Positions 1 to 10,272 of a stretch of 41,118 nt of DNA are shown here, in pieces (positions within the stretch are counted from its first letter, which is position 1; each line of letters opens with the position of its first letter). Origin of the DNA: Cupriavidus gilardii J11 (GTDB taxonomy: Bacteria; Pseudomonadota; Gammaproteobacteria; Burkholderiales; Burkholderiaceae); the NCBI RefSeq assembly GCF_007829435.1, contig NZ_VLJN01000013.1, positions 51,266 through 92,383 on the forward strand, read 5' to 3'. Below the pieces are notes generated by a model. It saw only the letters and a program-made list of their open reading frames with translations. It was not told the DNA's origin and did not search any database. The translations under genes were made by a program, and so were the position numbers.

Positions 1-95
1 TTGCGGGAGAGGGGAGAAAACCGCGAGCATTGCAAATACCGTCGGTGTGCTCCCCTCTCCCGCAAGGCGGGAGAGGGGCCGGGGCAGAGGGCAGT
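1..95 (+). repeat. Double-hairpin repeat, copy 1 (cut by the left edge)
   Basis: This is the right part of a dispersed palindromic element. The 3' half of the left hairpin (1-13) and the conserved GAGAAAACC (14-22) come first. A unique 21-nt core follows at 23-43, then GGTGTGCTCCCC and the right hairpin, CTCTCCCGC / GCGGGAGAG with loop AAG, and the element ends in GGGCAGT at 95. The end lies 18 nt beyond the stop codon of hemY, which is read from the other strand. The left hairpin is incomplete because the window begins inside it. Confidence 0.9.
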
Positions 96-113
96 CCGGC
101 GTCAAATGCAGCC

Positions 114-1304
114 CTAAGCCGCCAGCAACGCACTCTCCCGATAATGCCGCTGCGCATCCTCCGGCCGCTCGGTCTGCTCGAACAGGCGCGCCAGCGCCAG
201 ATGCGCCCGTACGCGCAGGCGGCGCTGATCGTCGGTGTTGGCGTACTTCAGCGCGCGCTCGAAGCTGGACTGTGCCTTGCCCCACAGCTGCTGGCCCAGG
301 CACAGCACGCCCAGCGTGAAATGCAGTTCCGCATCGTTGGGGTGCTGCACCAGCCAGCGTTCCGCCTGCTGGATCTGCGGCAGCGACTGGCCGGGTTCGG
401 CGCAGTCGGCATAGCGCAGCACCAGCCGGCTGTCCCAGTTGACCTTCAGCGCGTCCTCGACGATCCTGCGCGCTTCCTGCTGGCGCCCCAGTGCGGCAAA
501 GTAGCGCGCGGCCGGTTCGGCGATGCGGGCGGCGCGCCGTTCATCGGCGCTCAACGAGCGCCAGAACTCCTGCAGCGCCTCGACATCGTGGCGGCGCTCT
601 TCCAGCAGGGCCTCGCAGGCCATCTGTTTCAGGCGCAGCGCGAGCACCGGATGCAGCGCGTTGCGCTTCTCCAGCGAGCGGGCGAGCCGCAGCACCTCGT
701 TCCAGTTGTTCAGGTGCTGGTGGGCCCGCAGCGCGATGCGTTGCACATGGATCTGCCGGCTGCCCTGCGCCTGCAGTTGCGCGATGGTTTCGAGCGCGCC
801 TTCCGCATCGCGCGCATCGACGAGCATCTCGGCCAGCGACACCAGCCTGGCCTGTTCCCGCTCGGGCGCGGACACTTGCGCCAGCCAGCCGTCGCGACGC
901 TCGGCTTCCTGCATATGGTGCGCGGCCCGCGCGCCGATCAGCGCGGCGGTCTGCGCCTGCTCCGGCCAGCTCTGCGCCTCGCGTGCGGTCCGTTCGGCCC
1001 GGGCGAAGCGGCCGGCGAACAGGTTCTCGATCGACTCGCGCAACGCCGCCTGCGCCTTCAGCATGCGATTGCGCTCGCGATAGGCCGCCGCGCGACGCGG
1101 CATCTCCGACAGGTGCCGGATCGCGGACAGTAGCGTCCATGCGACGAAGAACACCAGCAGCAACAGGGCCAGCGCCAGGTTGAGCGACAGTTCGATCCGG
1201 TACGGCGGATAGAACAGCACCACGTTGCTTTGGTTGAACTGCGTAAACAGCGCCAGGCCCACGGCGCCGCCAAACAGGATCGCCACCCAGAATAGCAATC
1301 GCAT
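114..1304 (-). CDS. hemY: HemY-like membrane protein of the heme biosynthesis operon
   Basis: The 396-residue protein matches the proteobacterial HemY family (not the protoporphyrinogen oxidase called HemY in Bacillus). Two hydrophobic segments at about residues 2-20 and 40-62 form the N-terminal membrane hairpin. The rest is helical and rich in Ala, Arg and Glu, as expected for TPR-like repeats facing the cytoplasm or membrane surface. It starts only 3 nt after the stop of hemDX, so it is the last gene of a hemC-hemDX-hemY operon. Its biochemical role is not settled in the family; it is tied to late porphyrin steps by operon context. The family call is firm. Confidence 0.9.
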   Translation of the reverse strand: MRLLFWVAILFGGAVGLALFTQFNQSNVVLFYPPYRIELSLNLALALLLLVFFVAWTLLSAIRHLSEMPRRAAAYRERNRMLKAQAALRESIENLFAGRFARAERTAREAQSWPEQAQTAALIGARAAHHMQEAERRDGWLAQVSAPEREQARLVSLAEMLVDARDAEGALETIAQLQAQGSRQIHVQRIALRAHQHLNNWNEVLRLARSLEKRNALHPVLALRLKQMACEALLEERRHDVEALQEFWRSLSADERRAARIAEPAARYFAALGRQQEARRIVEDALKVNWDSRLVLRYADCAEPGQSLPQIQQAERWLVQHPNDAELHFTLGVLCLGQQLWGKAQSSFERALKYANTDDQRRLRVRAHLALARLFEQTERPEDAQRHYRESALLAA

Positions 1305-1307
1305 GCC

Positions 1308-3455
1308 CTACTCCTTCTTCAGGGCACGCAATGCGCCGAGGCTTTCCGCCATGGTGGGCAGCTGCACCGCCACCGCGCCGGCCTGCGCCTGCTTGATCTG
1401 CGTGAGTACCGCCTGCACACGCCGCGACTTGGTATCGAAGTAGCGGTCGATCATGCGCTGCGCCGCGGCCACGTCGTTGCGGAACACCGGCTCGTTGCGC
1501 GACAGCAGCGCGAGACGCGCGTTGAGCAGGCGCAGCTTGACGTTCTCGCGCAGGAACCAGCCCTGGTCGCCGGTCAGCAGCAGGGCGTCGGTATTGTCGA
1601 CCCGGCGTACGCGGATCACGCGCATCAGTTCGTCGCGAACGGTATCCCACAGGCCGGCAAACCATTGCGCGACACCGCCCGCGCCGTCGGCCGCCGGTTG
1701 CGGCGCGTCGGCCGCGGGCGCCGAGGCCGACGTGTTGCCTTCGCGGCCTTCGCTGCGCTCAAGCATCCTTTCGCTGGAAAGCAGCGGCAGCGAATCGATC
1801 TGGTTGATCGCCTCGTCCAGCTTGATCGCCGCGCCGGTCAGGTCGGTATCCGGCATCGCCTTCATGGCGCCGATGTCGCGCGCGATGGCGCGGCGCAGGC
1901 CGTTGTATTCGGGCTTGTCCGAGCGCGCCAGTCTGACGTCGGCGCTTTGCAGCGCGGCGAGCGCGACCTGCACGTTGCCCGTCAGTTGCAGCTGCTGCGC
2001 CGCGTTGGTGAGCAACTGCTGGATCTCGGCCAGTTCCCAGTCGTCGCGGTTGCGGATCAGGTCCTGATAGACCTGCTCCAGCGTCGCCTGCTTGTCGCGC
2101 GTCTCGGCCACGCGCGCATCGAGCGCGCCCACCTTCGCCTGCATTTCCTTGATGGCGGTCTGCGCCTCGCGGGTCAGCACGCGCGACTCCTGCACCAGGC
2201 TGTCGTTGGCCTGCTGGCGCCGTGCCAGTTCCTCGGTGAGCCGGTCCACCCGCTGCTGCAGCCACCAGAAACCGCCGCCGGCGGCAAGCGCCAGCAGCAG
2301 CACCAGTAGCCAGGCCAGGCCGGCGGTTCCGCGCCGGGCACGGCCTGCGTCGGGTGCCGGGCTGCCAGTCGGCGGTGCCGCCGTGGGAGGTGGAGTGGAG
2401 GATGCGGAGGAAGTTTGCTGTTGCGTCACGCGATCGACCTTCGTTGACGAGGATGGCAAGGAGGGTTCTGCGGGGGCGGTGGCCGGCATGCCCTGCGCCG
2501 GCGACGCGAGCGGCGCTGCATCGCCGATGGCAGCCGGCGTGGCCGCGGGCGTGGAGGCCGGCACGGGCGGCGCCGGCTCCGGCATTGCAATAAGCGGCGC
2601 GGCCCAGCGCAGGCAGGCGGCCAGCAGCCCGTCGTCGCCGGGCTCGGCCAGCTGGACGTGGCGGAATCCCAGCGCATCGGCCTGCTCGGCGATTCTCGCA
2701 TGCGGAACGATGCACTGCATGTCACGCAGCGCGCGTTGTTCGGCCTCGTCCAGGTTGGCTTCGGCCAGCGCGACGAGGTTGCGCACCGCCTCGGAACTGG
2801 TCAGCAGCCATGCATGGGGCGCCGCGCCGGGCCGCAAGGCCTCGCGTACGGCCTGCCACTGCATCGTGCCGGGTTCGGGACAACTGCGCCGGTATGCTTC
2901 GACCGCCAGCACGTCGGCACCCGCCTCTCGCAGGCGATCGCCGAGCCAGTCGCGGCCGCCGTTGCCGCGCACGATCAGCACCTGCCGGCCCGCCAGCGCG
3001 GCGCCGTCGAGTTGGGCCCACAGCGCTTCTGAATCGAACCGCCGCCCGGAAGGCTCCGCGCCATTGTCCGTGTCGGCTTCGCCGGTCGCCGAATGCGCTC
3101 CCGCGGGAGCAATCACCCGGTGGCGCGGCGCGGCAATACCGCGTTCAGCAAGCGCCGCCACGCTGGCCGGACCCACCACGGCGATGGCAACCCCTTCGGG
3201 CCACTGCGCGACGGCGCTGCCCTGCAGCAACGCCAGCGCATCGAGCGCGTGCGTCACGGCATTGGGGCTGACGAACACCACCAGCGCGAACTGGTCCAGG
3301 CGGGCGAGCGCGGCGCGCAGCGGCGCATCATCCTCGGCGGGCGCGATGGCAAGCAGCGGCAAGCCGAGCACATCCAGACCGGCGCCCTGCAGCGCCTCGG
3401 TCAGTTGCCGGGACTGCCCGGCAGGTCGCGTGACGACGACGGTCGGGCGGGGCAT
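1308..3455 (-). CDS. hemDX: Fused uroporphyrinogen-III synthase / HemX membrane protein
   Basis: One 715-residue reading frame joins two proteins. Residues 1 to about 290 form uroporphyrinogen-III synthase (HemD), which closes hydroxymethylbilane into uroporphyrinogen III; it begins with the typical VVVTRPAGQ strand and has the LLTSSEAVRNL segment. A Pro/Ala/Ser-rich linker of about 85 residues follows, then one membrane span at about 378-400 (LAWLLVLLLALAAGG). The remainder is a HemX domain with a long coiled coil (about 400-475). HemX proteins have sometimes been annotated as uroporphyrinogen methyltransferase, but no SAM-binding motif is visible here. The gene starts 9 nt after hemC stops. 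Fused HemD-HemX proteins are known in this group of bacteria. Confidence 0.92.
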   Translation of the reverse strand: MPRPTVVVTRPAGQSRQLTEALQGAGLDVLGLPLLAIAPAEDDAPLRAALARLDQFALVVFVSPNAVTHALDALALLQGSAVAQWPEGVAIAVVGPASVAALAERGIAAPRHRVIAPAGAHSATGEADTDNGAEPSGRRFDSEALWAQLDGAALAGRQVLIVRGNGGRDWLGDRLREAGADVLAVEAYRRSCPEPGTMQWQAVREALRPGAAPHAWLLTSSEAVRNLVALAEANLDEAEQRALRDMQCIVPHARIAEQADALGFRHVQLAEPGDDGLLAACLRWAAPLIAMPEPAPPVPASTPAATPAAIGDAAPLASPAQGMPATAPAEPSLPSSSTKVDRVTQQQTSSASSTPPPTAAPPTGSPAPDAGRARRGTAGLAWLLVLLLALAAGGGFWWLQQRVDRLTEELARRQQANDSLVQESRVLTREAQTAIKEMQAKVGALDARVAETRDKQATLEQVYQDLIRNRDDWELAEIQQLLTNAAQQLQLTGNVQVALAALQSADVRLARSDKPEYNGLRRAIARDIGAMKAMPDTDLTGAAIKLDEAINQIDSLPLLSSERMLERSEGREGNTSASAPAADAPQPAADGAGGVAQWFAGLWDTVRDELMRVIRVRRVDNTDALLLTGDQGWFLRENVKLRLLNARLALLSRNEPVFRNDVAAAQRMIDRYFDTKSRRVQAVLTQIKQAQAGAVAVQLPTMAESLGALRALKKE

Positions 3456-3464
3456 CGCGCGCCC

Positions 3465-4460
3465 TCAGGGCGCCGGCTTGGCGCCGGCGTCTTGGTTCAG
3501 GGTGTCAAGGATGGCGCGCGCGCCCTGGGACAGCAGGTCCCCGGCCACGGCCACGCCGAGCGCTTCGGCATCGGCGGCGCTTTCAGGGCGGGCTTCGCGA
3601 CAGGCTCGCACGGTACGCGAGCCGTCCGGCGAGGCGACGAAGGCGGCCAGCCGCAGGGCAGGCCCGTCCCAGGTGGCGTGCGCCGCCAGCGGAACCTGGC
3701 AGGAGCCGCCGAGCTGGCGCGACACCGCGCGCTCGGCCGTGACGGCCAGCGCGGTCGGGGCATGGTTCAGTGGCGCGAGCCACGCGGCAAGGTCGGGCCG
3801 GCCGGCCGGGATCTCGATGCCGAGCGCGCCCTGCCCGGCCGCGGGCAACGACGTCTCGGTTTCGATCAGCGCGCGGATGCGGCCGGCAAGCCCGAGCCGC
3901 TTGAGTCCCGCTGCGGCGAGAATGATGGCGCCATATTCGCCGCGATCGAGCTTGGCCAGGCGGGTATCCAGATTACCGCGCAGCGGCTGCACCACCAGAT
4001 GCGGATAGCGGCCGCGCAGCGCCGCCTCGCGACGCAGGCTGGACGTGCCCACCACGGTACCGGCCGGCATCTCTTCCAGCGAGGCATGGCGGGACGACAC
4101 CAGCGCGTCGCGCGGATCCTCGCGCTCCATCACCGCGGCCAGCGCGAACCCTTCGGGCAGCTCCATCGGCACATCCTTCAGCGAATGGACCGCCAGATCG
4201 GCGCGCCCTTCGGCCATGGCCATCTCGAGTTCCTTGACGAACAGACCCTTGCCGCCCACCTTGGACAGCGTGCGATCCAGTATCTGGTCGCCCCGGGTAG
4301 TCATTCCCACAATGGACACGGCGCAAGCCGGATAGTATTGTTGCAACGCAGCACGCACATGTTCGGCCTGCCACATGGCCAGACGGCTTTCGCGTGAGGC
4401 GATCACGAGCTTGCTCGGCGCGACAGCGGACGTCGCGGAGGAAACGGATGAGGCTTGCAT
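3465..4460 (-). CDS. hemC: Hydroxymethylbilane synthase (porphobilinogen deaminase)
   Basis: The 331-residue cytoplasmic enzyme joins four porphobilinogen units into hydroxymethylbilane. It has the family N-terminus [19 protein letters not shown], the [20 protein letters not shown] segment, and the cofactor-binding Cys in [12 protein letters not shown] that carries the dipyrromethane group. The frame is open upstream to 4610, but that part has no family similarity. The ATG at 4460 gives a length close to the usual 310-330 and leaves a 174-nt gap to the divergent ppc. It is the first gene of the heme operon read to the left. Confidence 0.95.
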   Translation of the reverse strand: MQASSVSSATSAVAPSKLVIASRESRLAMWQAEHVRAALQQYYPACAVSIVGMTTRGDQILDRTLSKVGGKGLFVKELEMAMAEGRADLAVHSLKDVPMELPEGFALAAVMEREDPRDALVSSRHASLEEMPAGTVVGTSSLRREAALRGRYPHLVVQPLRGNLDTRLAKLDRGEYGAIILAAAGLKRLGLAGRIRALIETETSLPAAGQGALGIEIPAGRPDLAAWLAPLNHAPTALAVTAERAVSRQLGGSCQVPLAAHATWDGPALRLAAFVASPDGSRTVRACREARPESAADAEALGVAVAGDLLSQGARAILDTLNQDAGAKPAP

Positions 4461-4634
4461 GCCGCGAATGGTAGCACGCACCCCCAGGCAGTCCGGCCGC
4501 AGCCGGCTGGGAGAGCGGGTTCCCGGCAGCACGCCGGCCTGCGTCCCACCCCTGCCGGAATCCGTCCGGCGCGGCCCTTGCCCGCCGTCGGCACCGTGAT
4601 CCGATAACAAACCGCCAGAAAACGAGGAGATCGC
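4461..4634. promoter_or_regulatory. Divergent hemC / ppc promoter region
   Basis: This 174-nt gap separates two divergent genes and must hold both promoters. I see no convincing -35/-10 pair. A good ribosome-binding site, GAGGAG, lies about 7 nt before the ppc ATG at 4635 and supports that start. Confidence 0.5.
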
Positions 4635-7600
4635 ATGACGCAGCCCGCCGCGCGCCCGGACGGCCGCAGGATTCGCGCCGTCCGGCCACCGGCCGACGCC
4701 GCCGCCAAGCCGTCCCCATCAGACGCCCCTGCCGCCATGGAAACCAAACCCGTCCCCGCCGCCCGCAAGACCGCCCGCCGCACCGCCGCATCGACGGCCT
4801 CGGCCGCCGCGGGCAGGCCGCCCGCCCCGTCGCATCTGGAGATCGTGCCCGCCGCACCGGCCCGCCGTGCCGCCGGCGACAAGGACCTGCCGTTGCGCGA
4901 AGACATCCGGTTTCTTGGCCGGCTGCTGGGCGACGTGCTGCGCGAGCAGGAGGGCGAGGCGGCCTTCGACATCGTCGAAACGATCCGCCAGACCGCTGTG
5001 CGTTTCCGCCGGGAAAACGACCGCGCCGCCGCCGCCGAACTGGACCGCCTGCTCAAGCGGCTGTCGCGCGACCAGACCAACCAGGTGGTGCGTGCCTTCA
5101 GCTACTTCTCGCATCTGGCCAATATCGCCGAGGACCAGCACCACAACCGGCGCCGCCGCGTGCATGCGCTGGCCGGTTCGCCGCCGCAGCCGGGCAGCCT
5201 CGCGCGGGCGCTGCAGGCCATCGACGCCGCGGGCGTCACCGGCCGCACGCTGCGCAAGTTCTTCGACGAAGCGCTGATCGTGCCGGTGCTGACCGCGCAT
5301 CCGACCGAGGTGCAGCGCAAGAGCATCCTCGATGCACAGCGCGACATCGCCCGGCTGCTGGCCGAGCGCGACCAGCCAATGACGGCGCGCGAACGGGAGC
5401 ACAACACCGCGCAACTGCGCGCGAAGGTCACCACGCTGTGGCAGACCCGCATGCTGCGCAATACCCGGCTGATGGTGGTGGACGAGATCGAGAACGCGCT
5501 GTCGTACTATCGCACCACCTTCCTGCACGGCATTCCGCGGCTGATGCGCGAACTGGAGGAAGACATCGCCGCCGTCTTCCCCGCATCGCGCAAGGCCAAG
5601 GCCGAACCGGCGCCGCTGCCGCCCTTCTTCCAGATGGGCTCGTGGATCGGCGGCGACCGCGACGGCAATCCGAACGTCACCGCGGACACGCTCGAGTACG
5701 CCGCGTGCAGGCAGGCGCTGCTGATCCTCGAGTGGTATCTGGACGAGGTGCACGCGCTGGGCGCCGAGCTGTCGATGTCGTCGCTGATGGTGGAGGCCAG
5801 CCCGGAACTGCTGGCGTTGGCCGACGCCTCGCCCGACCATTCCGAGCACCGCGCCGACGAGCCCTATCGCCGTGCGCTGATTGGCATCTACGCGCGGCTG
5901 GCCGCCACCTGCAAGGCGCTGACCGGACAGGCGGCCTCGCGCCATCCGGTGGCGGACGCCGAGCCGTATGCCAGCGCGCAGGCGTTCGCCGCCGACATCC
6001 AGATCGTCATCGATTCGCTGCGCAGCCACCATGGCCAGGCGCTGGCGAACGCGCGCATCGACGGGCTGCGCCGCGCGATCGACATCTTCGGCTTCCACCT
6101 GGCGTCGATCGACATGCGGCAGGTGTCGGACGTGCACCAGGCCGTGATCGCCGAACTGTTCGCCGCCGCTGGCGTGGAGGCCGACTATGCCGGCCTGTCC
6201 GAAGACCGCAAGCTCGAACTGCTGCTTGCCGAGCTGCGCCAGCCGCGCCTCTTGACGCTGCCGTGGCACGAGTACTCCGAGCAGACCCGCAGCGAGCTGC
6301 GCATCCTCGCCGTGGCGCGGGAGCTGCGCGCGCGCCTGGGGCACCGCGTGGCGCGCAACTACATCATCTCGCATACCGAGACGCTGTCCGACCTCGTCGA
6401 AGTGATGCTGCTGCAGAAGGAAGCCGGCCTGTTGCGCGGCACGCTGGGCAGCAGGCAGGATCCCGCGCGGATGGAGCTGATGGTGATCCCGCTGTTCGAG
6501 ACCATCGACGACCTGCGCAACGCGGCCGGCATCATGCAGTCGCTGCTCGATCTGCCGGGCTTTGGCGCGGTGGTCGCGAACCAGGGCGGCGAGCAGGAAG
6601 TGATGCTGGGCTATTCCGATTCCAACAAGGACGGCGGCTTCCTGACCTCGAACTGGGAGCTGTACAAGGCCGAGCTTGCGCTGGTGCAGCTGTTCGCGCA
6701 GCGCGGCATCAAGCTGCGGCTGTTCCATGGCCGCGGCGGCACCGTCGGCCGCGGGGGCGGACCGACCTATCAGGCGATCCTGTCGCAGCCGCCCGGCACG
6801 GTGAACGGCCATATCCGCCTCACCGAGCAGGGCGAGATCATCAACAGCAAGTTCGCCAACGCGGAAATCGGCCACCGCAATCTCGAAACCGTGATCGCGG
6901 CCACGCTGGAGGCCTCGCTGCTGCCCACACAGAACGCGCCCAAGGATCTCGCCACGTTCGAAGGCATCATGCAGCGGCTGTCCGACCATGCCTACGTCGC
7001 CTATCGCGACCTCGTCTACGACACGCCCGGCTTCAAGGACTACTTCTTCGCCACCACGCCGATCACCGAGATCGCCGACCTGAACCTGGGCTCGCGGCCC
7101 GCGTCGCGCAAGCTGATGGACAAGAAGAACCGCCGCATCGAGGACCTGCGCGCCATTCCATGGGGCTTTTCGTGGGGCCAGTGCCGCCTGCTGCTGCCCG
7201 GCTGGTATGGCTTCGGCAGCGCGGTGCGGGCGCTGCTCGACAGCGCACCCGACGACAAGGCCCTCAAGGCCACGGTGGCCACGCTGCGTCGCATGGTCAA
7301 GACGTGGCCGTTCTTCTCGACGCTGCTGTCGAACATGGACATGGTGCTGGCCAAGACCGATCTCGCGGTGGCCTCGCGCTATGCCGGCCTGTGCGACGAC
7401 GCGGCGCTGCGCAAGGCGGTGTTCCAGCGGATCAGCGCCGAATGGCACCTGACCTGCGAAATGCTGTCACTGGTCACCGGCAAGCAGGAACGGCTGGCCG
7501 ACAACCCGCTGCTGGCGCGCTCGATCAAGAACCGCTTCGCCTACCTGGACCCGCTCAACCACTTGCAGGTGGAACTGCTCAAGCGCTATCGCGCCGGGAA

Positions 7601-7682
7601 GGATGGCGACGATGTGCGGGTCAGGCGGGGGATTCACCTGACGATCAACGGGATTGCGGCGGGGTTGCGGAATACGGGGTGA
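4635..7682 (+). CDS. ppc: Phosphoenolpyruvate carboxylase
   Basis: The 1015-residue enzyme adds bicarbonate to phosphoenolpyruvate to give oxaloacetate, replenishing the TCA cycle. Catalytic signatures are present: [13 protein letters not shown] near residue 218, [16 protein letters not shown] near 334, [10 protein letters not shown] near 656 and [13 protein letters not shown] near 696. It ends in RNTG, close to the conserved QNTG C-terminus. The E. coli enzyme has 883 residues; the excess is mostly an N-terminal extension of about 85 residues rich in Ala, Pro and Arg. The start is supported by a GAGGAG site, but a start at the internal Met codon at 4737 cannot be excluded. It is divergent from hemC. 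Confidence 0.97.
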   Translation: MTQPAARPDGRRIRAVRPPADAAAKPSPSDAPAAMETKPVPAARKTARRTAASTASAAAGRPPAPSHLEIVPAAPARRAAGDKDLPLREDIRFLGRLLGDVLREQEGEAAFDIVETIRQTAVRFRRENDRAAAAELDRLLKRLSRDQTNQVVRAFSYFSHLANIAEDQHHNRRRRVHALAGSPPQPGSLARALQAIDAAGVTGRTLRKFFDEALIVPVLTAHPTEVQRKSILDAQRDIARLLAERDQPMTAREREHNTAQLRAKVTTLWQTRMLRNTRLMVVDEIENALSYYRTTFLHGIPRLMRELEEDIAAVFPASRKAKAEPAPLPPFFQMGSWIGGDRDGNPNVTADTLEYAACRQALLILEWYLDEVHALGAELSMSSLMVEASPELLALADASPDHSEHRADEPYRRALIGIYARLAATCKALTGQAASRHPVADAEPYASAQAFAADIQIVIDSLRSHHGQALANARIDGLRRAIDIFGFHLASIDMRQVSDVHQAVIAELFAAAGVEADYAGLSEDRKLELLLAELRQPRLLTLPWHEYSEQTRSELRILAVARELRARLGHRVARNYIISHTETLSDLVEVMLLQKEAGLLRGTLGSRQDPARMELMVIPLFETIDDLRNAAGIMQSLLDLPGFGAVVANQGGEQEVMLGYSDSNKDGGFLTSNWELYKAELALVQLFAQRGIKLRLFHGRGGTVGRGGGPTYQAILSQPPGTVNGHIRLTEQGEIINSKFANAEIGHRNLETVIAATLEASLLPTQNAPKDLATFEGIMQRLSDHAYVAYRDLVYDTPGFKDYFFATTPITEIADLNLGSRPASRKLMDKKNRRIEDLRAIPWGFSWGQCRLLLPGWYGFGSAVRALLDSAPDDKALKATVATLRRMVKTWPFFSTLLSNMDMVLAKTDLAVASRYAGLCDDAALRKAVFQRISAEWHLTCEMLSLVTGKQERLADNPLLARSIKNRFAYLDPLNHLQVELLKRYRAGKDGDDVRVRRGIHLTINGIAAGLRNTG

Positions 7683-7937
7683 TCCCAGGGGCCCGGAGGG
7701 CAAGCGGCTCGCCCTCCGGCCGGATCAGGCGGCATGGTGCGGCATACCGGCAATACCATCCGGCATGGGAGGCGGACCATGCGCCGAGTCCAAACGAGGG
7801 CCAGCGTAGGTGGCATGCGCCGGAAAATCTTTTCGGTCCGTCGCTGGCTACGGGCGACGATATAATTCCGGCTTTTCCTATCCTTTGGTTGCCCGCGACG
7901 TTCCCGTGCGCAGGCACTGCCCGTTCCCCTTACAGCC
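7683..7937 (+). promoter_or_regulatory. ppc-argH intergenic region: hairpin and argH promoter
   Basis: Ten bases after the ppc stop lies a perfect 9-bp inverted repeat, CCGGAGGGC / GCCCTCCGG, at 7693-7701 and 7711-7719. It may end the ppc transcript, but no T run follows. A perfect TATAAT at 7861-7866 is the likely -10 box for argH; the -35 box at the proper distance is poor. This would give a leader of roughly 65 nt. Confidence 0.55.
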
Positions 7938-9521
7938 ATGACCTCCCAACTAGCCAAGAAAGGCGAAGCCTGGTCCGCCCGCTTCTCCGAACCGATGTCC
8001 GACCTGGTGAAGCGCTATACCGCGTCGGTCTTCTTCGACAAGCGGCTGGCGCTGTTCGATATCCAGGGCTCGCTGGCCCACGCGGCGATGCTGGCCCGGC
8101 AAGGGATCATCAGCGACGCCGACCGTGCCGAGATCGAGCGCGGCATGGCGCAGATCCGGGGGGAGATCGAGGCCGGCAGCTTTGAATGGAAGCTCGACCT
8201 GGAGGATGTCCACCTCAATATCGAGGCGCGGCTGACAGCGCTGGTGGGCGACGCCGGCAAGCGCCTGCATACCGGCCGCTCGCGCAACGACCAGGTGGCG
8301 ACCGATATCCGGCTGTGGCTGCGCAGCGAGATCGACAACATCGTCGGGCTGCTGGGCGACCTGCGCGCCGCGCTGCTGGACCTGGCGGAGAAAAACGCCG
8401 ATACGATCCTGCCGGGCTTCACGCATCTGCAGGTCGCACAGCCCGTGACCTTTGGTCACCACCTGCTGGCCTATGTCGAGATGTTCACCCGGGATGCCGA
8501 GCGCATGGCCGACGCCCGCAAGCGGGTCAACCGTCTGCCCCTGGGTGCCGCCGCGCTGGCCGGCACCAGCTATCCGATCGATCGCGAGTTCGTGGCACAG
8601 CAACTGGGCTTCGACGGCGTGTGCCGCAACTCGCTCGACGCCGTATCCGATCGCGACTTCGCCATCGAGTTCTGTGCCGCCGCAGCGCTGGTGATGACGC
8701 ATATCTCGCGCTTCTCGGAGGAACTGGTGATCTGGATGAGCCCGCGCGTGGGCTTCATCGACATCGCCGACCGCTTCTGCACCGGCAGCTCGATCATGCC
8801 GCAGAAGAAGAATCCCGACGTGCCGGAACTGGCGCGCGGCAAGACCGGACGCGTCAACGGCCATCTGATCGGCCTGCTGACGCTGATGAAGGGTCAGCCG
8901 CTGGCCTACAACAAGGACAACCAGGAAGACAAGGAGCCGCTGTTCGATACGGTCGATACCGTGGTGGACACGCTGCGGATCTTCGCGGACATGGTGCCGG
9001 GCATTTCCGTCAAGCCCGAAGCCATGCGCGCCGCCGCGCTGCAGGGCTATGCGACGGCCACCGATCTGGCCGACTACCTGGTGAAGAAGGGCCTGCCGTT
9101 CCGCGACGCCCATGAGGCCGTCGCCCATGCGGTGCGGGCCTGCGATGTACGCCAGTGCGACCTGGCCGACCTGACCGTGGCGGAACTGCGCGACGCCACC
9201 GGCCTTGGCGACAAGGCGGCGCTGATCGGCGACGACGTGCATGGCGTGCTGACGCTGGAAGGCTCATTGGCGGCACCGCGCCAGATCAGGTGCGCGCGGC
9301 GATCGCGGCGGCGAGGAAGCTGCTGGCCGGGTGACTTTGCCGGCTGCGCTAGGACACACAGGCTCGCCTTGGCGGGCCTGTTTTGTTTTGGTGGTTTGGG
9401 TTTGCGGTTACTGCCCTCTCCCCTGCCCCTGTCCCGCTTTGCGGGAGAGGGGAGAAAACCGTCTGGATTTAACACGCTGAGGGTGTGCTGCCGTCTCCCG
9501 AAAAGCGGGAGAGGGCAGTAA
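7938..9521 (+). CDS. argH: Argininosuccinate lyase with a frameshifted C-terminus
   Basis: The enzyme splits argininosuccinate into arginine and fumarate, the last step of arginine synthesis. Residues 1 to about 441 are a normal Arg[13 protein letters not shown] near 115, [16 protein letters not shown] near 160 and the fumarase/lyase signature [12 protein letters not shown] near 284. After LTLEGS the frame is lost. The expected ending [20 protein letters not shown] is still there, but in another frame from 9266 to the stop at 9332-9334. Bases equivalent to about six residues seem to be missing at 9265/9266. The shifted frame runs on through a repeat and stops at 9519-9521, giving 527 residues instead of about 468. 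Whether the product works is unknown. Confidence 0.93.
   Translation: MTSQLAKKGEAWSARFSEPMSDLVKRYTASVFFDKRLALFDIQGSLAHAAMLARQGIISDADRAEIERGMAQIRGEIEAGSFEWKLDLEDVHLNIEARLTALVGDAGKRLHTGRSRNDQVATDIRLWLRSEIDNIVGLLGDLRAALLDLAEKNADTILPGFTHLQVAQPVTFGHHLLAYVEMFTRDAERMADARKRVNRLPLGAAALAGTSYPIDREFVAQQLGFDGVCRNSLDAVSDRDFAIEFCAAAALVMTHISRFSEELVIWMSPRVGFIDIADRFCTGSSIMPQKKNPDVPELARGKTGRVNGHLIGLLTLMKGQPLAYNKDNQEDKEPLFDTVDTVVDTLRIFADMVPGISVKPEAMRAAALQGYATATDLADYLVKKGLPFRDAHEAVAHAVRACDVRQCDLADLTVAELRDATGLGDKAALIGDDVHGVLTLEGSLAAPRQIRCARRSRRRGSCWPGDFAGCARTHRLALAGLFCFGGLGLRLLPSPLPLSRFAGEGRKPSGFNTLRVCCRLPKSGRGQ
9410..9519 (+). repeat. Double-hairpin repeat, copy 2
   Basis: The left arm begins ACTGCCCTCTCCC at 9410 and folds as CCCGC / GCGGGAGAGGGG. 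It ends in GAGAAAACC at 9460. The core of 21 nt is 9461-9481. The right arm begins GGTGTGCTGCC and ends GGGCAGT at 9519. Outside this the inverted symmetry continues: TTTGCGGTTACTGCC on the left answers GGCAGTAACGGCAAA on the right. The shifted argH frame reads through the whole element and stops in the TAA that overlaps its end. Confidence 0.93.
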
Positions 9522-9660
9522 CGGCAAACCAACCACCCCACAATGGTGCACAACGCGCGAACAATGTGACGAATTGGGGATTAACCCTAGCGATCCGGCC
9601 GGTTTTAGACCGTAAACTGTCGCGCCACCCCTGATTTACCCCATCCCCAAGGACGTTCAC

Positions 9661-10260
9661 ATGTCTCTGCTCATGCGGATCTCACGGCTTATCGACGCCG
9701 TGAACGACGCGGTCGGGAAGTGGGCGAAATGGCTGATCCTGCTGGCCGTACTGGTCTGCGCGGGCAATGCCATCATTCGCTACACCTTCAGCGTCAGCTC
9801 CAATGCCTGGCTCGAATTGCAGTGGTACATGTTCGCCGGCGTGTTCCTGCTCGGCGCGCCGTATACGCTGCGCAAGGACGAGCACGTCCGGATCGACGTG
9901 ATCGCCGGCCGCTTTTCCGAACGCACGCAGGTGTGGATCGATATCGTCGGCATCCTGCTGTTCCTGCTGCCGATCTCGATCATCATCCTGTGGCTGTCGA
10001 TTCCCTATTTCTGGCTGTCCTACGTCGGCCAGGAAATGTCCGGCAATGCCGGGGGCCTGATCCGCTGGCCGGCCAAGTTCCTGATCGTCGCGGGCTTCTT
10101 CCTGCTGATCCTGCAGGGCCTGTCGGAGTTGATCAAGCGCTTCGCGTATCTGAAGGGGGAACTGCCGTTCGAGGCGTTCCGCAAGCATGGCCACAGCCCG
10201 GCGCAGAACGCCGCGGTGATGTCCGACGGCGACCGCTCCGGTCCGCCGGCCACCCCGTAA
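9661..10260 (+). CDS. TRAP transporter small permease (DctQ type)
   Basis: The 199-residue inner-membrane protein has four hydrophobic segments at about 21-40, 53-73, 95-118 and 136-158, which is the DctQ topology. The segment LRKDEHVRIDVIAGR is typical of the family. It pairs with the large permease 12 nt downstream to import an organic anion using the sodium or proton gradient. An AAGGA site lies before the ATG. Resemblance is closest to the subgroup labelled mannitol/chloroaromatic compound TRAP, but the substrate cannot be read from the membrane subunits. No gene for the solute-binding protein lies next to it in this window. Confidence 0.9.
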   Translation: MSLLMRISRLIDAVNDAVGKWAKWLILLAVLVCAGNAIIRYTFSVSSNAWLELQWYMFAGVFLLGAPYTLRKDEHVRIDVIAGRFSERTQVWIDIVGILLFLLPISIIILWLSIPYFWLSYVGQEMSGNAGGLIRWPAKFLIVAGFFLLILQGLSELIKRFAYLKGELPFEAFRKHGHSPAQNAAVMSDGDRSGPPATP

Positions 10261-10272
10261 GCGAGGCCCGCG

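Noticed and set aside
30-1133. Long plus-strand frame opposite hemY, and similar long frames opposite ppc, fdhA, polyferredoxin, decarboxylase and tamB
   Set aside because: High GC content makes antisense frames long. These are rich in Arg, Ala, Gln and His, match no family I know, and lie fully over genes with clear motifs.
1308-3455. hemD and hemX as two genes joined by a sequence error
   Set aside because: The frame is continuous through an ordinary Pro/Ala linker, and fused forms are known in this bacterial group.
5438-8185. A 915-residue plus-strand frame within ppc running into argH
   Set aside because: It is the shifted frame of ppc and crosses the argH promoter. It has no conserved motif.
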